From Drosophila pseudoobscura (lineage: Eukaryota > Arthropoda > Insecta > Diptera > Drosophilidae), in the NCBI RefSeq assembly GCF_009870125.1, contig NW_022881696.1:1-64000 (forward strand): a stretch of DNA of 64,000 nucleotides, in the 5' to 3' direction. Numbering within the stretch: position 1 is the stretch's first letter; each line of letters begins with the position of its first letter. The notes beneath the pieces are model-generated. The model was not told the DNA's origin. It saw nothing but the letters and a program-made list of their open reading frames with translations, and did not search any database. Shown here piece by piece: positions 1 to 11,693 of the stretch. Position numbers and translations under genes: made by a program.

Positions 1-294
1 GTACAGCCGAAGCCCGCCCACTATGCTCCTCGGCGGCAAACACGCCACACCGCCAGCTGCAGCTCCCCAGCTCGCTGGACAAGCCGTTAAGCACATTTCA
101 AAATCAGGCGGCCGTCTCCGCGGCAGCAGCAGCAGCCGTGGTAAACAATGCTGCCTCAAACTATTACGGCGAGAACTCGTCGTCCAGCGGCGCCTCGCCA
201 TCGCCGACGACCGTGGCCCTGACCTCAACGTCGCTCACCTGGAACACGCCAACATGATATCGAACACGTTCCTTGCCATGCAGCAGCAGCAGGC

Positions 295-325
<31 letters not shown>

Positions 326-3142
326 GCGGCCCAGCAACAGCAGCAGCAGCAGCTGAACCTGGTGGCCGACAAAGTGGTGAGTAGGATCCTCTGCATTACT
401 CTGGCTTACTGATCTCTCACTGACATACGATACCATACCATACCATACCATAAAATACATATGCAACATGCCCGCCAAGAGCCGCCCCGGCCCCCCTCCC
501 CACCCTATTCTTACCTAATCAATCGCTCCTCTAGGTGTGGGGCAGGGACTTCAGCGGAAGCGGAATCTTTGAATCAGAATCTCTCAATCCCGCCTGAAGT
601 TCCGCCTATCGCATTATTTGTCATTCTGCTCTACTAACCACCTAACTCTACCCCCCCCCGTACCATTTAAGCTTAGACTAGACCTTTTTGCCATATCCAA
701 TCCAACCATGAACACATGTGTTTCTAAAATCAAAACCAAACCAAAACTTTCCGATTCCGATTTCGATTCAATCTATGTGCCCCGTCCTCGTCTGCGTGTC
801 TAGCAGATTAAGCAAGAAAACAGCCAACAACAAGCCAAGGCGCAAATAAAGGCCTACAACGATTTAATATACCTGACGCAGCTGCAACAACAGCAGCATC
901 AGCAGCAGCAACAGCAGCAGCATCACCAGCAGCAGCAGCAACAGCAGCATCATCACCATCTCCAGCAAGATATCGAACAGACAGAAACCTACTACACGCT
1001 GGATGGACAAAAGGTGAAGCTGACGCGTAAGGAGGCCCAACATATCCACATGGAGCAACAGCAACAGCAGCAGAGTGCTAGTCCAGTGCCAGTGGCTGTG
1101 CCAGTAGGGGCCGCCAGTTCGGGGGGATCCTATCCAGCACAGTATGCCAGTCCAGCTCAGAGCTCGGCGGACGGATCCCCCATCACGAATTTAAACGCCG
1201 TGGACGTGGTCAGCACGCCGCAGGCTCAAGTGATTGTTTACAAGACAGCGCCTCTAGTGCAGCGACGATCGGTGGTGAATGTGCCAGGCGCTGGTTCGTC
1301 TGCGCCACCGGCGACGCCCACAACGGTGGCCTATTCATCTGTGATACAAAGTACGCTGCAGCAGCAACAGCAGCAGGAGCAGAGCCTCTGCTGGGAGAAG
1401 TTGGAGAGGGAACAGGCGGCCAGGAGGACATTAAAAATGTGCTGCAGCTGCAAGTGAAACAGGAGCAGCAGCACTTAGACTATGCCAGTGAGGCTGCGGC
1501 GGCAACAGCGGGAGGCGATGCCGGCGAGAACCTGGTGTTCATTTGCCGCCAGGCCTGGAGATTAAGCAAACCTTCTATCCGTCCGGCGTGGTCGATGGGG
1601 AGCACCTGCTGCACGAGGCAGGCCCTGGCCGGGCGCCACATGTGGTGGCCAACATGATAATGTCGCCAGCGAGCGGCAACATAGCGTCACAGATTCAGTA
1701 GGTGCCAAAGGTGTGTATCTTCTTATTTCTATTTATTTCCGAATCTATTTTTTTTTTTATTTTCCGTTTTATTTTGTTCGTTTTGTATGTCATTTGTTTC
1801 AATATTATTTGTTGCTTTTTTTTTGTATTGCTTTTTTGTTGCGCTTTCTGTTAACTGTTTTTCATTTTGAATCTTTCCCTTGGAGCCCCAGAACTCTTAC
1901 CAGCACACGCCTTCAAATGGGGCTTTAAATCAAAAGGACATAAAGCAATGCCTTACAATTTCGAGTTACAACAACATCAATTTCGCGTGCATGATGTAAA
2001 AATGAATGCTCGAATTCCGCTGATAAAGGTTTCTTCATTGTTGTTGTTGTTGTTGTTGGACTTCTCCCTGCCAATCGCTGAAATTAAATTAATAGAAATA
2101 ACTATCTTCTGGGGGCTTCTGGGCCTCCCGGCTAATAACGATGCTTTATTTTTTAACACGCGCTTGTCCTTTGCTGGTGGAAGAGAACATATTTCTATCC
2201 CCTTTCCACACGCTTTAGTTTGGTTACTTTCTTTTTTGGGGTGGTGTTCTGTTTAATCTTTAACTGCTTCCTTCTTTTGCCAACTGTTCATCTTTTTGTG
2301 TTGTGTTGCGTTGCGTTGCGTTGTGTTGTGTTGCTGCCTTGTGGCCGATCTGAAACTGTGACGTTATGCTGTAATGTAATGAATGTGGTACGGTACGGTA
2401 CGGTGCGCACTCTTCAGTGCGGTGGATCTGGATCCCGGTAGAGATCCGCATGTGGGAAGACCGATCTCTGATCGTCGAGAGTATAAATGTTTAATGCTGT
2501 CCCTAAGCCATGTCCAATGTTTTGGTAGCCTCGTCTCTGATAGCCTTTTAAGCCACAAAAGCCACAGGATCCTAATCGAAGGTATTTCTTTCGCTCAATT
2601 GCAGGAAGAGGTCAAGCCGCCGCCGAAGCCCGCGAAGACGCCGCGCAAGCGCCAGCCGAAGAAAACGCTGATAGCGACCAGCAGCGACTACAGCAACGTG
2701 CGCAGTCCCCAGGAGCCGCAGCACCATCAGCTCCAGCAGCAGCAGCAGCAGCACAGCCAGCAGCAACAACAGCAGCAACAGCAGAACACGTACTACGAAT
2801 TCAACAAGTGGAATGCACCGCTTAAGACGGAGAACAATGCGGCCTCTGTGTCGCCGGCGGCCACCATCAACATACCCACATATCCCCAGCAGACGCAGCA
2901 GCAGCAACAGCAGCACCAAAGCCAGCAGCAGCAGCAGCACCTGCCGCAGCCGGCCCATCTGCAGTCCTCGCAGGCACAATCACATCTCACCAGCTGGCGC
3001 AATATTATCCAGCCTTCCCCCAGCCCATTGCCTCGCAGTACACGGCGTGCATGCAGCAGCAGCAGCAACAGCAACAGCAGCAACAACAGCAGCAGCAGCA
3101 GCAAGCATATACGCAACAGCAGCAGCACCAACAGGCCTACAC

Positions 3143-3175
<33 letters not shown>

Positions 3176-6100
3176 GCACCAGAACCAGCAGCAGCAGGAG
3201 AAGATCGAGGCTGCCCAGCAGGAGGACGATGCTGCGGCAGCCGCTGCGGCGGCTGTTGCGGACGCAAGCAATAAGGTGATCGTGCCGAACATTGAGGAGG
3301 AGCTGGACTTCCTCGCAGAGACGCCAGCAGTGCCCCCAAGCAGGGATACGCCAACTCGTCGTCCAGCAATGGCCGCGGCACCACTCATCCACGAACAACA
3401 CCAACTTTGGCATACGCAATCCAACAAGACCCCATCGCCAGAGCCGACACCCTGCCCGTCGAATGGGGCATGGCCACACCCATCGGGCGGCCCGACCTCC
3501 AGCCCACCCGTCACGGGCCACGGCGCCTCGGTGCCGTATAGACCAGTTCAATCGCTCCCGAAAGCCGGTCAAGCGTGGGCACGCTGATTGGCGAGAAGAA
3601 GACGCAGTTTATGGACGCTATCTAAGTTCTTGCAGGGCGAACGGGACGACGACCCGCCACCGGTGGTTGAAGCCATCGCGCAAGCTGAATTATCCGCGAG
3701 CGCCGTTAAGCGTAAGGGCAAGGGCGGCCAAGGGGGGCGGCAGCGAAGAGGCTTCTACGTCGCAGACAGCGGTTGGGGCTGGTGGTCCTGGAGACAACCA
3801 GACAGGACAGGAAGGACTCCGCCGGACTAGTCGGCGACGACGGGCATCGCCATCAAATACTCTCCCAGACCCAAATACTGCCCAAGAAGCGGCCGCATGC
3901 ACAAATGGTGGCTGCGGCAGCAGCTGCCGAGTCCACGCCATCCTCCGTCATTCAGCAGCCTGCCGATCAGACCTCCCTTCCGGCCATACGCCCAGAAGCA
4001 GCAGCAACAACAGCAGCAACAGCAGCAGTCGATGGGTACACAGCATTTCGTGCAAGCAGCATTGCGCCCAGTTGGGAGCGGGCGCTGGGGTCGGCGTAGT
4101 CGTTGGCGGCAGTCAAGGTATGTTACTTGACCCAACAGCATAGTTCCAATAAGCACTCCACTATCGCTAATTCCACGCCATGCAACAACTACAACAACAA
4201 CAACCACCACCAACAATCACGTCAGCCAACGCCAACGCGAGCGCGGCATCCATCGCGACTCTCCAACGCCGGCGTCCACCGCCCGCAGCCGTCGCTGCCG
4301 CTGCCGCCCGCCGCACCAGCGCCGAATCCTCAATCATTTTATCAATACTGCTGTGGCCATGGCAGCACTAGCCGCAGCACCGAACACCGCACCGCACCAC
4401 ACGACACGACAATAGACAACACGACAACAACAACAACCGACGACAGATGACTGGCGATAGGGATCCAGACGTGAACAAAGGACATGGACGCTGTGTATAT
4501 GTAAAAAAAAACATAAAACAAAAAAGTAAAAGAACAAAAAAAAAGGAATAAGCCTTTTAAATTGTTAAAAGAAAAGAAAGAAAAAAACAAAAGAAAGGAG
4601 AATCGCATGAACAAAAGTAAACAAGTATTTTGAGGATGAAATCGAGATGAACAAATATTATTAATTTACAAAAACCCAAATAAACTGTGTATTTTATTAT
4701 TTACATTGTAAGCCACGACCAACGACCGATTGCACAAAAGATCAGGCAGAGATCGGGAGAGAGCATAGGTCGAGTGCTGTCCTCTATTCAGGTGCAGGTG
4801 CTGGTGCAAGGTGCAGGTGCAAGGTGCGAGGTGCAAAGTTATAGGTGCGCCGGCGACTGCTCTTTTGGGCTGTTGGGATAACTGTGGTGTTGTCGTCGTC
4901 GTTGTTGTGGTTGTTGTTGTTGTCGTTCCGTTCGTGTTGTGGATGCACTCGCCCCCGAAAGGCGTCACTCCTCTTTCCCTGATCAATGTTGCTAACCGAA
5001 CTTTTGTGCTCTTCACAGACCCCTTGAATGTGCCTGCGCGTCGCGAGCAATGCTCCCGCAAGGCTAAGCAAAGCACTATGCACGCTCTTCTGTTGAATTC
5101 CACTGCCGCCGCAGGGGAGAACAGTGCGTGGGCGAGCCGGAGGCCGAGTTCACCGACTCGGACACGGATCCTGTCTGGACTCCACAAGAGGATGATGTAA
5201 GTGTTATTTGTGTGGTCCGTTAGTGTTCGCCTCGTCACCGCTTGTAACCCACCCACCCATCCATCCACTATGTACGCAGAGCGATGACGCCGGCAAGGGC
5301 TATGGGAAGCGCAAGATAGCGCGACGCTCCAAAGGGACGCCTCGCAAGAACACCTATGAGAATCCATCCCAGATGCAGCCACAACACCAGCAACAACATC
5401 AGCAGCAACAGCAGCAGCACAACCAACAACTGCAGCAGATGCAACAGGTGTCCCAGCAGCAGCAGCAGGTGCAGCAAATGCCAGCCGCTGGTGATGGCTA
5501 CAATCCACAGCAGGATATGTCCGGAGTGGGAGACGTGGGCTATGGCAGTGCTGCAGCGGGTACGGCAGCCACAGCGGAGAACTTTAAAGTAGGTTGCACT
5601 CCCAGCCAGAGACTGGGGACTCTTCATTTATCTTCTTTTATTTATAGACGGGCGATTTTATCGTGCTGCGTTCGGATCTTGTGAACGACTGGCCCACCAT
5701 TTGGCAGGTGGACTCCAAGTGCATATTGCAAAAATATGAGCCCTTCCGCCAGAACGGAAAGACCTTCTATCGCAACATGTCGAAGGTAAGGTTAAGGTCA
5801 CATTCTCGATTCTTTTTATAACGTGACTTAACTTTGTTTGAACTTGCAACTAGTATGCCTCATGGAATCTCGAAACAAAAAAACTCTACCTCAAAGCACC
5901 AGTGCGCATGCAGGTACATTCCCACACAGAGACGATTGTGGAGTTCATGCGATCCGAGCTGCTGGCCGACGACACCGAGCAGTTTATCGAGAAGATTATG
6001 GAGGATTATTTGTCGTACAGGGATAACTTTGAGATCTACATTCAGACCATGATCTCACAGGCGCTCGATCCGAGTTTCTTCTCAGAAATCACACGGGAAA

Positions 6101-6858
6101 AGGGTAAGACGTGGATGTGGCTCTTGTTTGGCGTTAATACTGAATTTTATTATCTCATTTCTTGCAGACGACTACTTCCTGGGCAGCGTGCGTGTTGTGG
6201 ATACCATCATGGAGAATTGCAAACATAAGCTGCTGGCCATCACGCCGTGGACACGTAGCACCATCCTGTCTATTGAGACCTGGCCCAAGTGCCACGTCTT
6301 TTCCGAGTGGGAGCAAAACAATCTGACTCAGAAAAACTGCGCCGGCTGCCGACAGCCGGGCATCGCAGTGCGCTTCCTTCTATTCGGGGAGCCCTACAAT
6401 CCCAACACCATGCAAACCATCCCTGTCGATCCTCGTATTGCCTACGAGAAGGTAAGAATGCCCCCAGTCGCTGTTATCCAGTGGCGTGAGTGACCTCTGG
6501 CTATATCTCTCCCTCTCTTCTCGTATAGGACATTGTTCTTTGTCGCATTTGTGCCGCGCGTGCGGATCTCTTCCACAAGATTGCGCACGAGAAGTTTAAT
6601 CTGTTATCAACTGCTCGCAGCGTGTCACGGAGCAGCAGCAACAATTTCCTGGGAAGACCTCCACCGAAATATTAAACGATCTGCTGGCTGCGCATAATTG
6701 GATCGATGAGGCATGTCCGATTGCAGAACAATGCTATGCTAACAATCCTATTTAATTGATCCTTTTCTTCATTGCAGCTGTTCCGCAACATGCGCAACTG
6801 CTGGGCGGAGGTGGAGAGCCTGGAGCGACAGAACCGCTTCCGGGAGTCGATGCAGTAG
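1..6858 (+). CDS. Glutamine-rich DUF4211 protein (QSER1/PRR12/CCDC82-type C-terminus), 5'-partial, frame-broken
   Basis: Multi-exon gene entering from the left edge. Supported exons: 1-376, 807-about 1694, 1892-2028, 2605-4117, 5019-5196, 5280-5588, 5648-5785, 5854-6103, 6168-6451, 6529-6710, 6778-6858 (TAG stop). Early exons encode long Gln tracts, Ala and Ser runs, and a basic stretch KTPRKRQPKK; exon 5280 has another basic stretch (GKRKIARRSKGTPRK). The last five exons encode a DUF4211 domain: GDFIVLRSDL, WQVDSKCILQKYEPF, YIQTMISQALDP, then Cys motifs CAGC and CRIC. DUF4211 occurs in QSER1, PRR12 and CCDC82, mostly nuclear or chromatin proteins, so a nuclear role is inference. The frame shifts about ten times, e.g. 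near 255, 1400, 1540, 2000, 2990, 5080 and 6603, although splice sites and residues on both sides look conserved. This fits sequencing indels better than decay. The intron at 6711 has a GC donor. Domain call is fairly sure; I do not know the gene name. Confidence 0.72.
4118..4684 (+). other. Alternative 3' end: intronic read-through tail with poly(A) signal
   Basis: After the exon ending at 4117 (donor GTATGT) the sequence continues without splicing in a short open stretch that stops at 4141-4143. It then runs through CAA/ACC-rich sequence and an A-rich segment (4500-4600) to an AATAAA at 4679-4684. This is the layout of a short isoform made by intronic polyadenylation, which would lack the DUF4211 domain. 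Inferred from sequence only. Confidence 0.4.
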
Positions 6859-6928
6859 AGTAGGCAGGCCATTACATTACAGTCCAAGGTCTTGGCTGCA
6901 TATCTGAGTGCTGGACATTCGTCGCTGC

Positions 6929-6934
6929 AATAAA
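6929..6934 (+). terminator. Poly(A) signal of the DUF4211 gene
   Basis: AATAAA about 70 bases after the TAG stop at 6856-6858, giving a short 3' UTR. Confidence 0.6.
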
Positions 6935-7198
6935 CTCAATGAGTTGTTAGTTTGATTAGAGAGTAGATCATAGCATACGAGTAGAACCTGGTTTAACTTG
7001 ACGATTGGCAGTAACTGTAGGCCTTATAATTACGGATAATTTAAATTTTTTTTTTATTTTATAGAATAAGCATTCAAAATGTAGCTACATTTAGCTATAG
7101 ATTCATAGATCCACGATTACTAATTTACATACGAATATCAAAAGCCACCTTAGGTAAACACCCTCTCAGTAATTGAGCTACAACTTTTTACTTATTAT

Positions 7199-7887
7199 CA
7201 TAGCTCGCAAATAACTGTGGACACTTTCGGCGTGTCTGATAAAAACCTCTCATTGACGGACACATTGAGAAAATGCACTGAAAAGACCCGATCAAATCTG
7301 TTTTTGCTCAACTCGCTCTTCGCTCAAGAAAAGACCGATTTTTTCACTTCTCTTTTGTTCCTGTTCTTTACTGAGCATCTTGCCGCGAGCAAACGAACAA
7401 AGTGTCTTTTGCGTATGTATGCGTGCTTGTACGTGTGAAGCTTATGGCAACTATCAATTTTTGTGAATTCTATACGGTTTGACTATTGGAGCTTAAAATG
7501 AATCGTGAAAAGCAAAACGAAAATGTTCGTTTGCCAATTTTGCAAAGAAATATACATATTACAATACAATAGCCCAAAAGATGCGGAAAACATGAATAAT
7601 TAAACATATACACGAAAAAACTAAAAACACTTTACTCAGACACTTTTTTTGGTTCTGCTCATCTAAAGACACTTTTGCTGTGAGCGCTTGACCAAAGTGT
7701 CTCTCTAAGTTGTTATTGTGAGACACGATCGCGTGTCGGGCTCACCCGAAAACCCGAAACACATAACACAAGCGAAGAGACAAAAGTGTTCTGCTCAGTG
7801 AGAGACCGTGTCTTCGTGGTCTTTTTCGGTTTTGTCAGTGACGAGACAGCAAAGGGAAAAAGTGTTGACCGTCGTTTGCGAGCTATG
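7199..7887. mobile_element. hAT-type miniature inverted-repeat element (MITE)
   Basis: The left end reads CATAGCTCGCAAA and the right end is its reverse complement, TTTGCGAGCTATG. Weaker subterminal inverted similarity extends about 80 bases inward. An identical 8-bp sequence CTTATTAT flanks both sides (7191-7198 and 7888-7895), the target-duplication length of hAT transposons. The interior has many copies of AAGTGTCT/AGACACTTT-like words in both orientations, as in hAT subterminal repeats. There is no transposase frame, so it is non-autonomous. The intact duplication and ends suggest a fairly young insertion. Confidence 0.75.
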
Positions 7888-7895
7888 CTTATTAT

Positions 7896-8407
7896 TTTCC
7901 TCCAACTTATGGATGTTATGATGATTGCTACGCATGTAACGAATGTCCAACGAACCAGTTGAAACGAACCCCTTTCCTTTCCTTTTCAATTTCATTATAA
8001 GATTGTGTAAATACGAGTATAGTATGTTTAGTATGTATATTTTGTATTAGCTATACAATGCATATAGCACAGAAAAGCCATGCAGCCGTGCAGATAATTT
8101 AGTTGTCATCCGTTTTGTTAGTGCATTTTTGTATTTGTTCTTGAACTTGTCTTATTTATTAAGACTCTTTAACCCTGCCCTGAATAAAACCCAGAGTAAT
8201 ATCATTTATACGTACATACACATTAGAATGTGGTATTGTGGGTCACGTAACACGTAGCTGTTAAACCTTAAGCCAGCTGTAAATGTAACCCCTCCTCCAT
8301 CTGACATTTGACAGAATCTCAAATCGCGTATAGTCACAGATCATGATTCACAATTCGGTCTAAGAACTAATCCATGTGAAAGTCTATATAATAACATATG
8401 TAATTGT
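7896..8407. other. Intergenic, no gene seen
   Basis: AT-rich spacer with a short (CATA)n/(CACA)n tract near 8423-8453. It probably contains downstream flank of the minus-strand EcKL gene. No credible coding frame. Confidence 0.5.
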
Positions 8408-8413
8408 TTATTT
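8408..8413 (-). terminator. Poly(A) signal of EcKL gene
   Basis: AATAAA on the minus strand 56 bases beyond the stop codon at 8469. Confidence 0.5.
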
Positions 8414-8468
8414 AAGAGCATACATACATACATACATATATACACACACACAATAATACCTAATACTG

Positions 8469-9853
8469 TTAACAGATATCATCATCACGAGTCGAATCGA
8501 ATTGATAAAGCGGTGGGGTCATGTCGTACTTTAGCAGATCCCGGACGACATCGGTCATACGCCTCTTGAAAATTGGCAATGTGCGTTCGTTGAGCATGTC
8601 AAACTCTTCCACTAGTTCGCGGCACTTGGGGGCGTCGGTGGCCGATGCAGACAGATCCTGAATGGCCTCGGAGACTTCATCAATGTTGACCACTTCGTTG
8701 GCATTGGATATGAAGAAGGGCAAGGAAAACGCGGCCATTATCAGGCCAAATACACCAAAGAGCTGCAATTGACGGTCGAAGACGGTGCGCGGATAGATAT
8801 CGTCTGCATTCAGATCGCAGGAGCCCAGTTTCCGGCTCAACGTGTCGTAGTAAATGTTCAGAAAGGCTGGTAGGTGCTCATCCCTCAGCTGCTTCTCTGT
8901 GCAGGCGAATAGGTAGTGAACAAGGTCTAGAACAGGTGGGGCAAAACGAGACATTTGGAAATCGATCAGCTTGGCTTCAACCGCCAGATCAGAGTGAGTC
9001 TGTGGAGAAGATGGGACTACTTATAGACTCGGCTTACGACTGAGATCGAAAATTGCGCGCTAACCTCGTGCCTATACAGAATATTGTTGTTCCAGAAGTC
9101 GCCATGACAGATGACCGCGTGAGGCGACTGCGATGCGCCGTCCACACAGTAGAGTGTTAGGGCCTTTAGATTCCTCTCACAGCGTTCCAGCACCTCCATC
9201 ATAGGCGTTGTGTCGTCGTCCCGCGCTTCGTCCTGCTCCAGCATGAGTCGAGTGCGCCTCAGCATTGCCTTGCCAAATTCGATAGTCACCGTCTCAATGT
9301 TCGCCGTGAATAGGTTGTCCTGCCGCACATGATCCACCAGTTCTCTGAACTTTACCTGATTGCGTTGCTGTAGGATAAAGGAGCACGCATGCAGCTCGGC
9401 CACCGCCTTGAGGGTGGACACCACAATGTCGTAGGTGGGCATAGAGCTGCGTGGGTTTGTCTGAAAACCGTTTTGGGACAGGTCCTCGAAGATCAGGAAC
9501 TCGTCGGGCGCCTGCAATCCGGATGCCAGCAATTCAGGTGCCACTGTGAAGGCACTATGGTCGTCCGCTAATTCGCGGTATGTGTGGAACACGTTCTGGT
9601 ACATGAACACTTCTCGGGCGTAATAGTCGACTACGTGCATGTGTTGTCGTCTTGCCTCGTTCTTGGGCGCCATTTTGACCACTACCCTCTTCGCCTTGGA
9701 CTCTGTTGGCCAACTCACGAGCAGGACCTGTCCGTAGGCATTCTCTCCGACGCCCGCTATTGGCTGCGCGACTAGCGACACATCTTGGCGTTGATATAGG
9801 GCCAAAAGAGCATTGCTCACAGCGCTTGACAGCTCACAATCACTCTCAGTCAT
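8469..9853 (-). CDS. Ecdysteroid-kinase-like (EcKL/CHK-like) protein
   Basis: Two exons: 9853-9065 (263 codons) and 8999-8469. The intron is 65 bases with donor GTTAGC and an acceptor after TTCTCCACAG, phase 0. The predicted protein is 439 aa, typical for this aminoglycoside-phosphotransferase-related family. Kinase hallmarks are the lysine in RVVVKMAPKNE (ATP-binding lobe), LIFEDLSQNGFQ (hinge region), the catalytic-loop motif HGDFWNNNI near residue 255, and LIDFQ just after the intron (metal-binding Asp). EcKLs are cytosolic kinases thought to phosphorylate ecdysteroids or detoxify small molecules; the substrate here is unknown. There is no signal peptide. A TATA box lies 91 bases upstream of the start. 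The frame is intact and all key residues visible. Confidence 0.9.
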
Positions 9854-9943
9854 GCTTTTGTTTCTGTTAGACTCTGAAGCTTCTTCGTCACCGCCGAATG
9901 AATCTATCTTTCCGACTGGCCCTGTTGCAGCTCTCGTTCCGGG

Positions 9944-9950
9944 TTTTATA
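9944..9950 (-). promoter_or_regulatory. TATA box of the EcKL gene
   Basis: TATAAAA on the minus strand, followed about 30 bases downstream by a CAGTC that could be the Initiator (about 9917). Confidence 0.55.
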
Positions 9951-11693
9951 GTTGGCTGGCTCTGTGGGAAAAGCTCTCGGTGATAGTTACCTGCTGCATC
10001 GTGGGTGGTGCGAGAGAGTCGGTCGTATCGCCGTGTGAAGTCGGAGGGGATGGCGATCCTGTAGCGGCGCTCAGGATTTCAGCCTCTCCGAGCCATCAAT
10101 CCAAACAAAATTCTTATGATCTGAAAGCATTGTAGCAGTTCGCGGTGCGCGGGGACTCCCCGCCCTGCCAGCTCACGTGATTATCGTTTATATATCTGCT
10201 ATGATGGGCACTCGGGTCCTACCTGAAGGCGCCTCACACTCCGAGTTTCCGCCTCAGTTGGTCCTCAGTTAGTATTAGTTTCGGGTGATGTGTCGTTGCC
10301 CTGGCTCAAGGTCACTTCCAACGGCCTGTATGCATGTGCACTCACATACACTCGTACACACACTCAACGAGTTAGAAGAGCATTCCATAAAAAAAAAATA
10401 AAAAAAATAGCAAAAACTTGAACGCTCGTCATACCAATTTCTGGGGGGAAGCATTACTATGACCAGGTAGGTTTCTAAGCAATCGGACGATGAACTTGAC
10501 ACACGAATGTGCACTCTCTTCTCCGAATAGCTCGCCAAATGTACGATCGAAGCTGAGAGGGACGGACTCCCTCCCGCGACCGACTCGAGGCTTTAGCTTG
10601 AGAGGGAGATAGATAGGAAGCGAAAGCTTTCGCTTGGTTAAAGGTTTAGCTTTCATTGCCATTGAATAGGTACGGTGGCGCACCGGAGGTCGTTGAACCT
10701 ACGACACAATTACGAAAGCAATGCGTGTTGCCCAACTGCCCGAGAGACCCAAAATATAGTTTCGCTTTCTGATACCGCCCACTGGCTGGGTATGCTCGAT
10801 TCCTGTAAGTGTATGCCACAACCGGAAGGAAGTACCTAATGAATTAATTAGGTAGCCGTGTGTATAGTTTTTACATTTTACATTTCACATCTGTATCGTT
10901 AAATATTTATTTATAAAAAAAAGTATACATAACAACAAAAATGTACATTCTCCATATTTTACCCCCTATTTGTTTGATTTCAATTTTTGTATTTGTATTT
11001 ATTTTAAAATATGTTTCGATCAGTTAAAACCGTAGACAGTGTGGTAGCTATACTAATTTGTGCCTTAAATATGTTGTTATTACATATGTACATACATGCA
11101 TATACCTACAAGGATACGAAATTATCATAGGAATAAGAGTTCTAGTTAGATGGGGATACGATACTCCACTGATAGATCGATGGGAACCAGATTTCCACAA
11201 TGTAAAAACACTCAGAATCTCGAAGTAGATTTGTCTTAAATGAGGTATTCCAGCTGTCCCACAAGCTGGGCGCCTTCGATTGATCCGCTTAAATATATAA
11301 GTATGAACGACTATTTTTGCCCATCAACCGGTTCTGTGAAAGGACAATCAGAATTAGGATAGATGGTAAGCCGAGCAGTTCTGTTCGGACTGATGCAAGT
11401 GAAAGATATTTTTCTATGTTCGGTGATATTGCTTCTTTTGTTGCTTAATTGCTAAATAAAATAATTGGTTGAATGGTCTCTAGCATTATCCAAATTATCT
11501 GGAATAGTCTTAGGTATTTACGTAGGTCTAACTTATCCTGAAACTCTTCCTATCATATAGCCAAGCCGATTCTATAATACAAACACTAAAACTGTTACAG
11601 ATTCAAGATTACAACACTTCCTTAACTAAATGGCTTATTTGATGATGCTATTGCGCTAATTGAAACACTTAAACTACTTCCTACGCTCGTGAG
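9951..11693. other. Intergenic region plus likely Su(var)3-3 3' UTR
   Basis: No convincing coding frame on either strand. TCAGTT Initiator-like words occur near 10252 and 10264 without a partner gene. The AT-rich half next to 11694 probably contains the Su(var)3-3 3' UTR; AATAAA words on the minus strand lie near 10912 and 11000. Confidence 0.4.

Noticed and set aside
2793-3572. Long antisense Leu/Cys-rich frames opposite the Gln-rich exons
   Set aside because: They are the complement of CAG repeats (poly-Leu, poly-Cys, poly-Ala) and have no gene signals.
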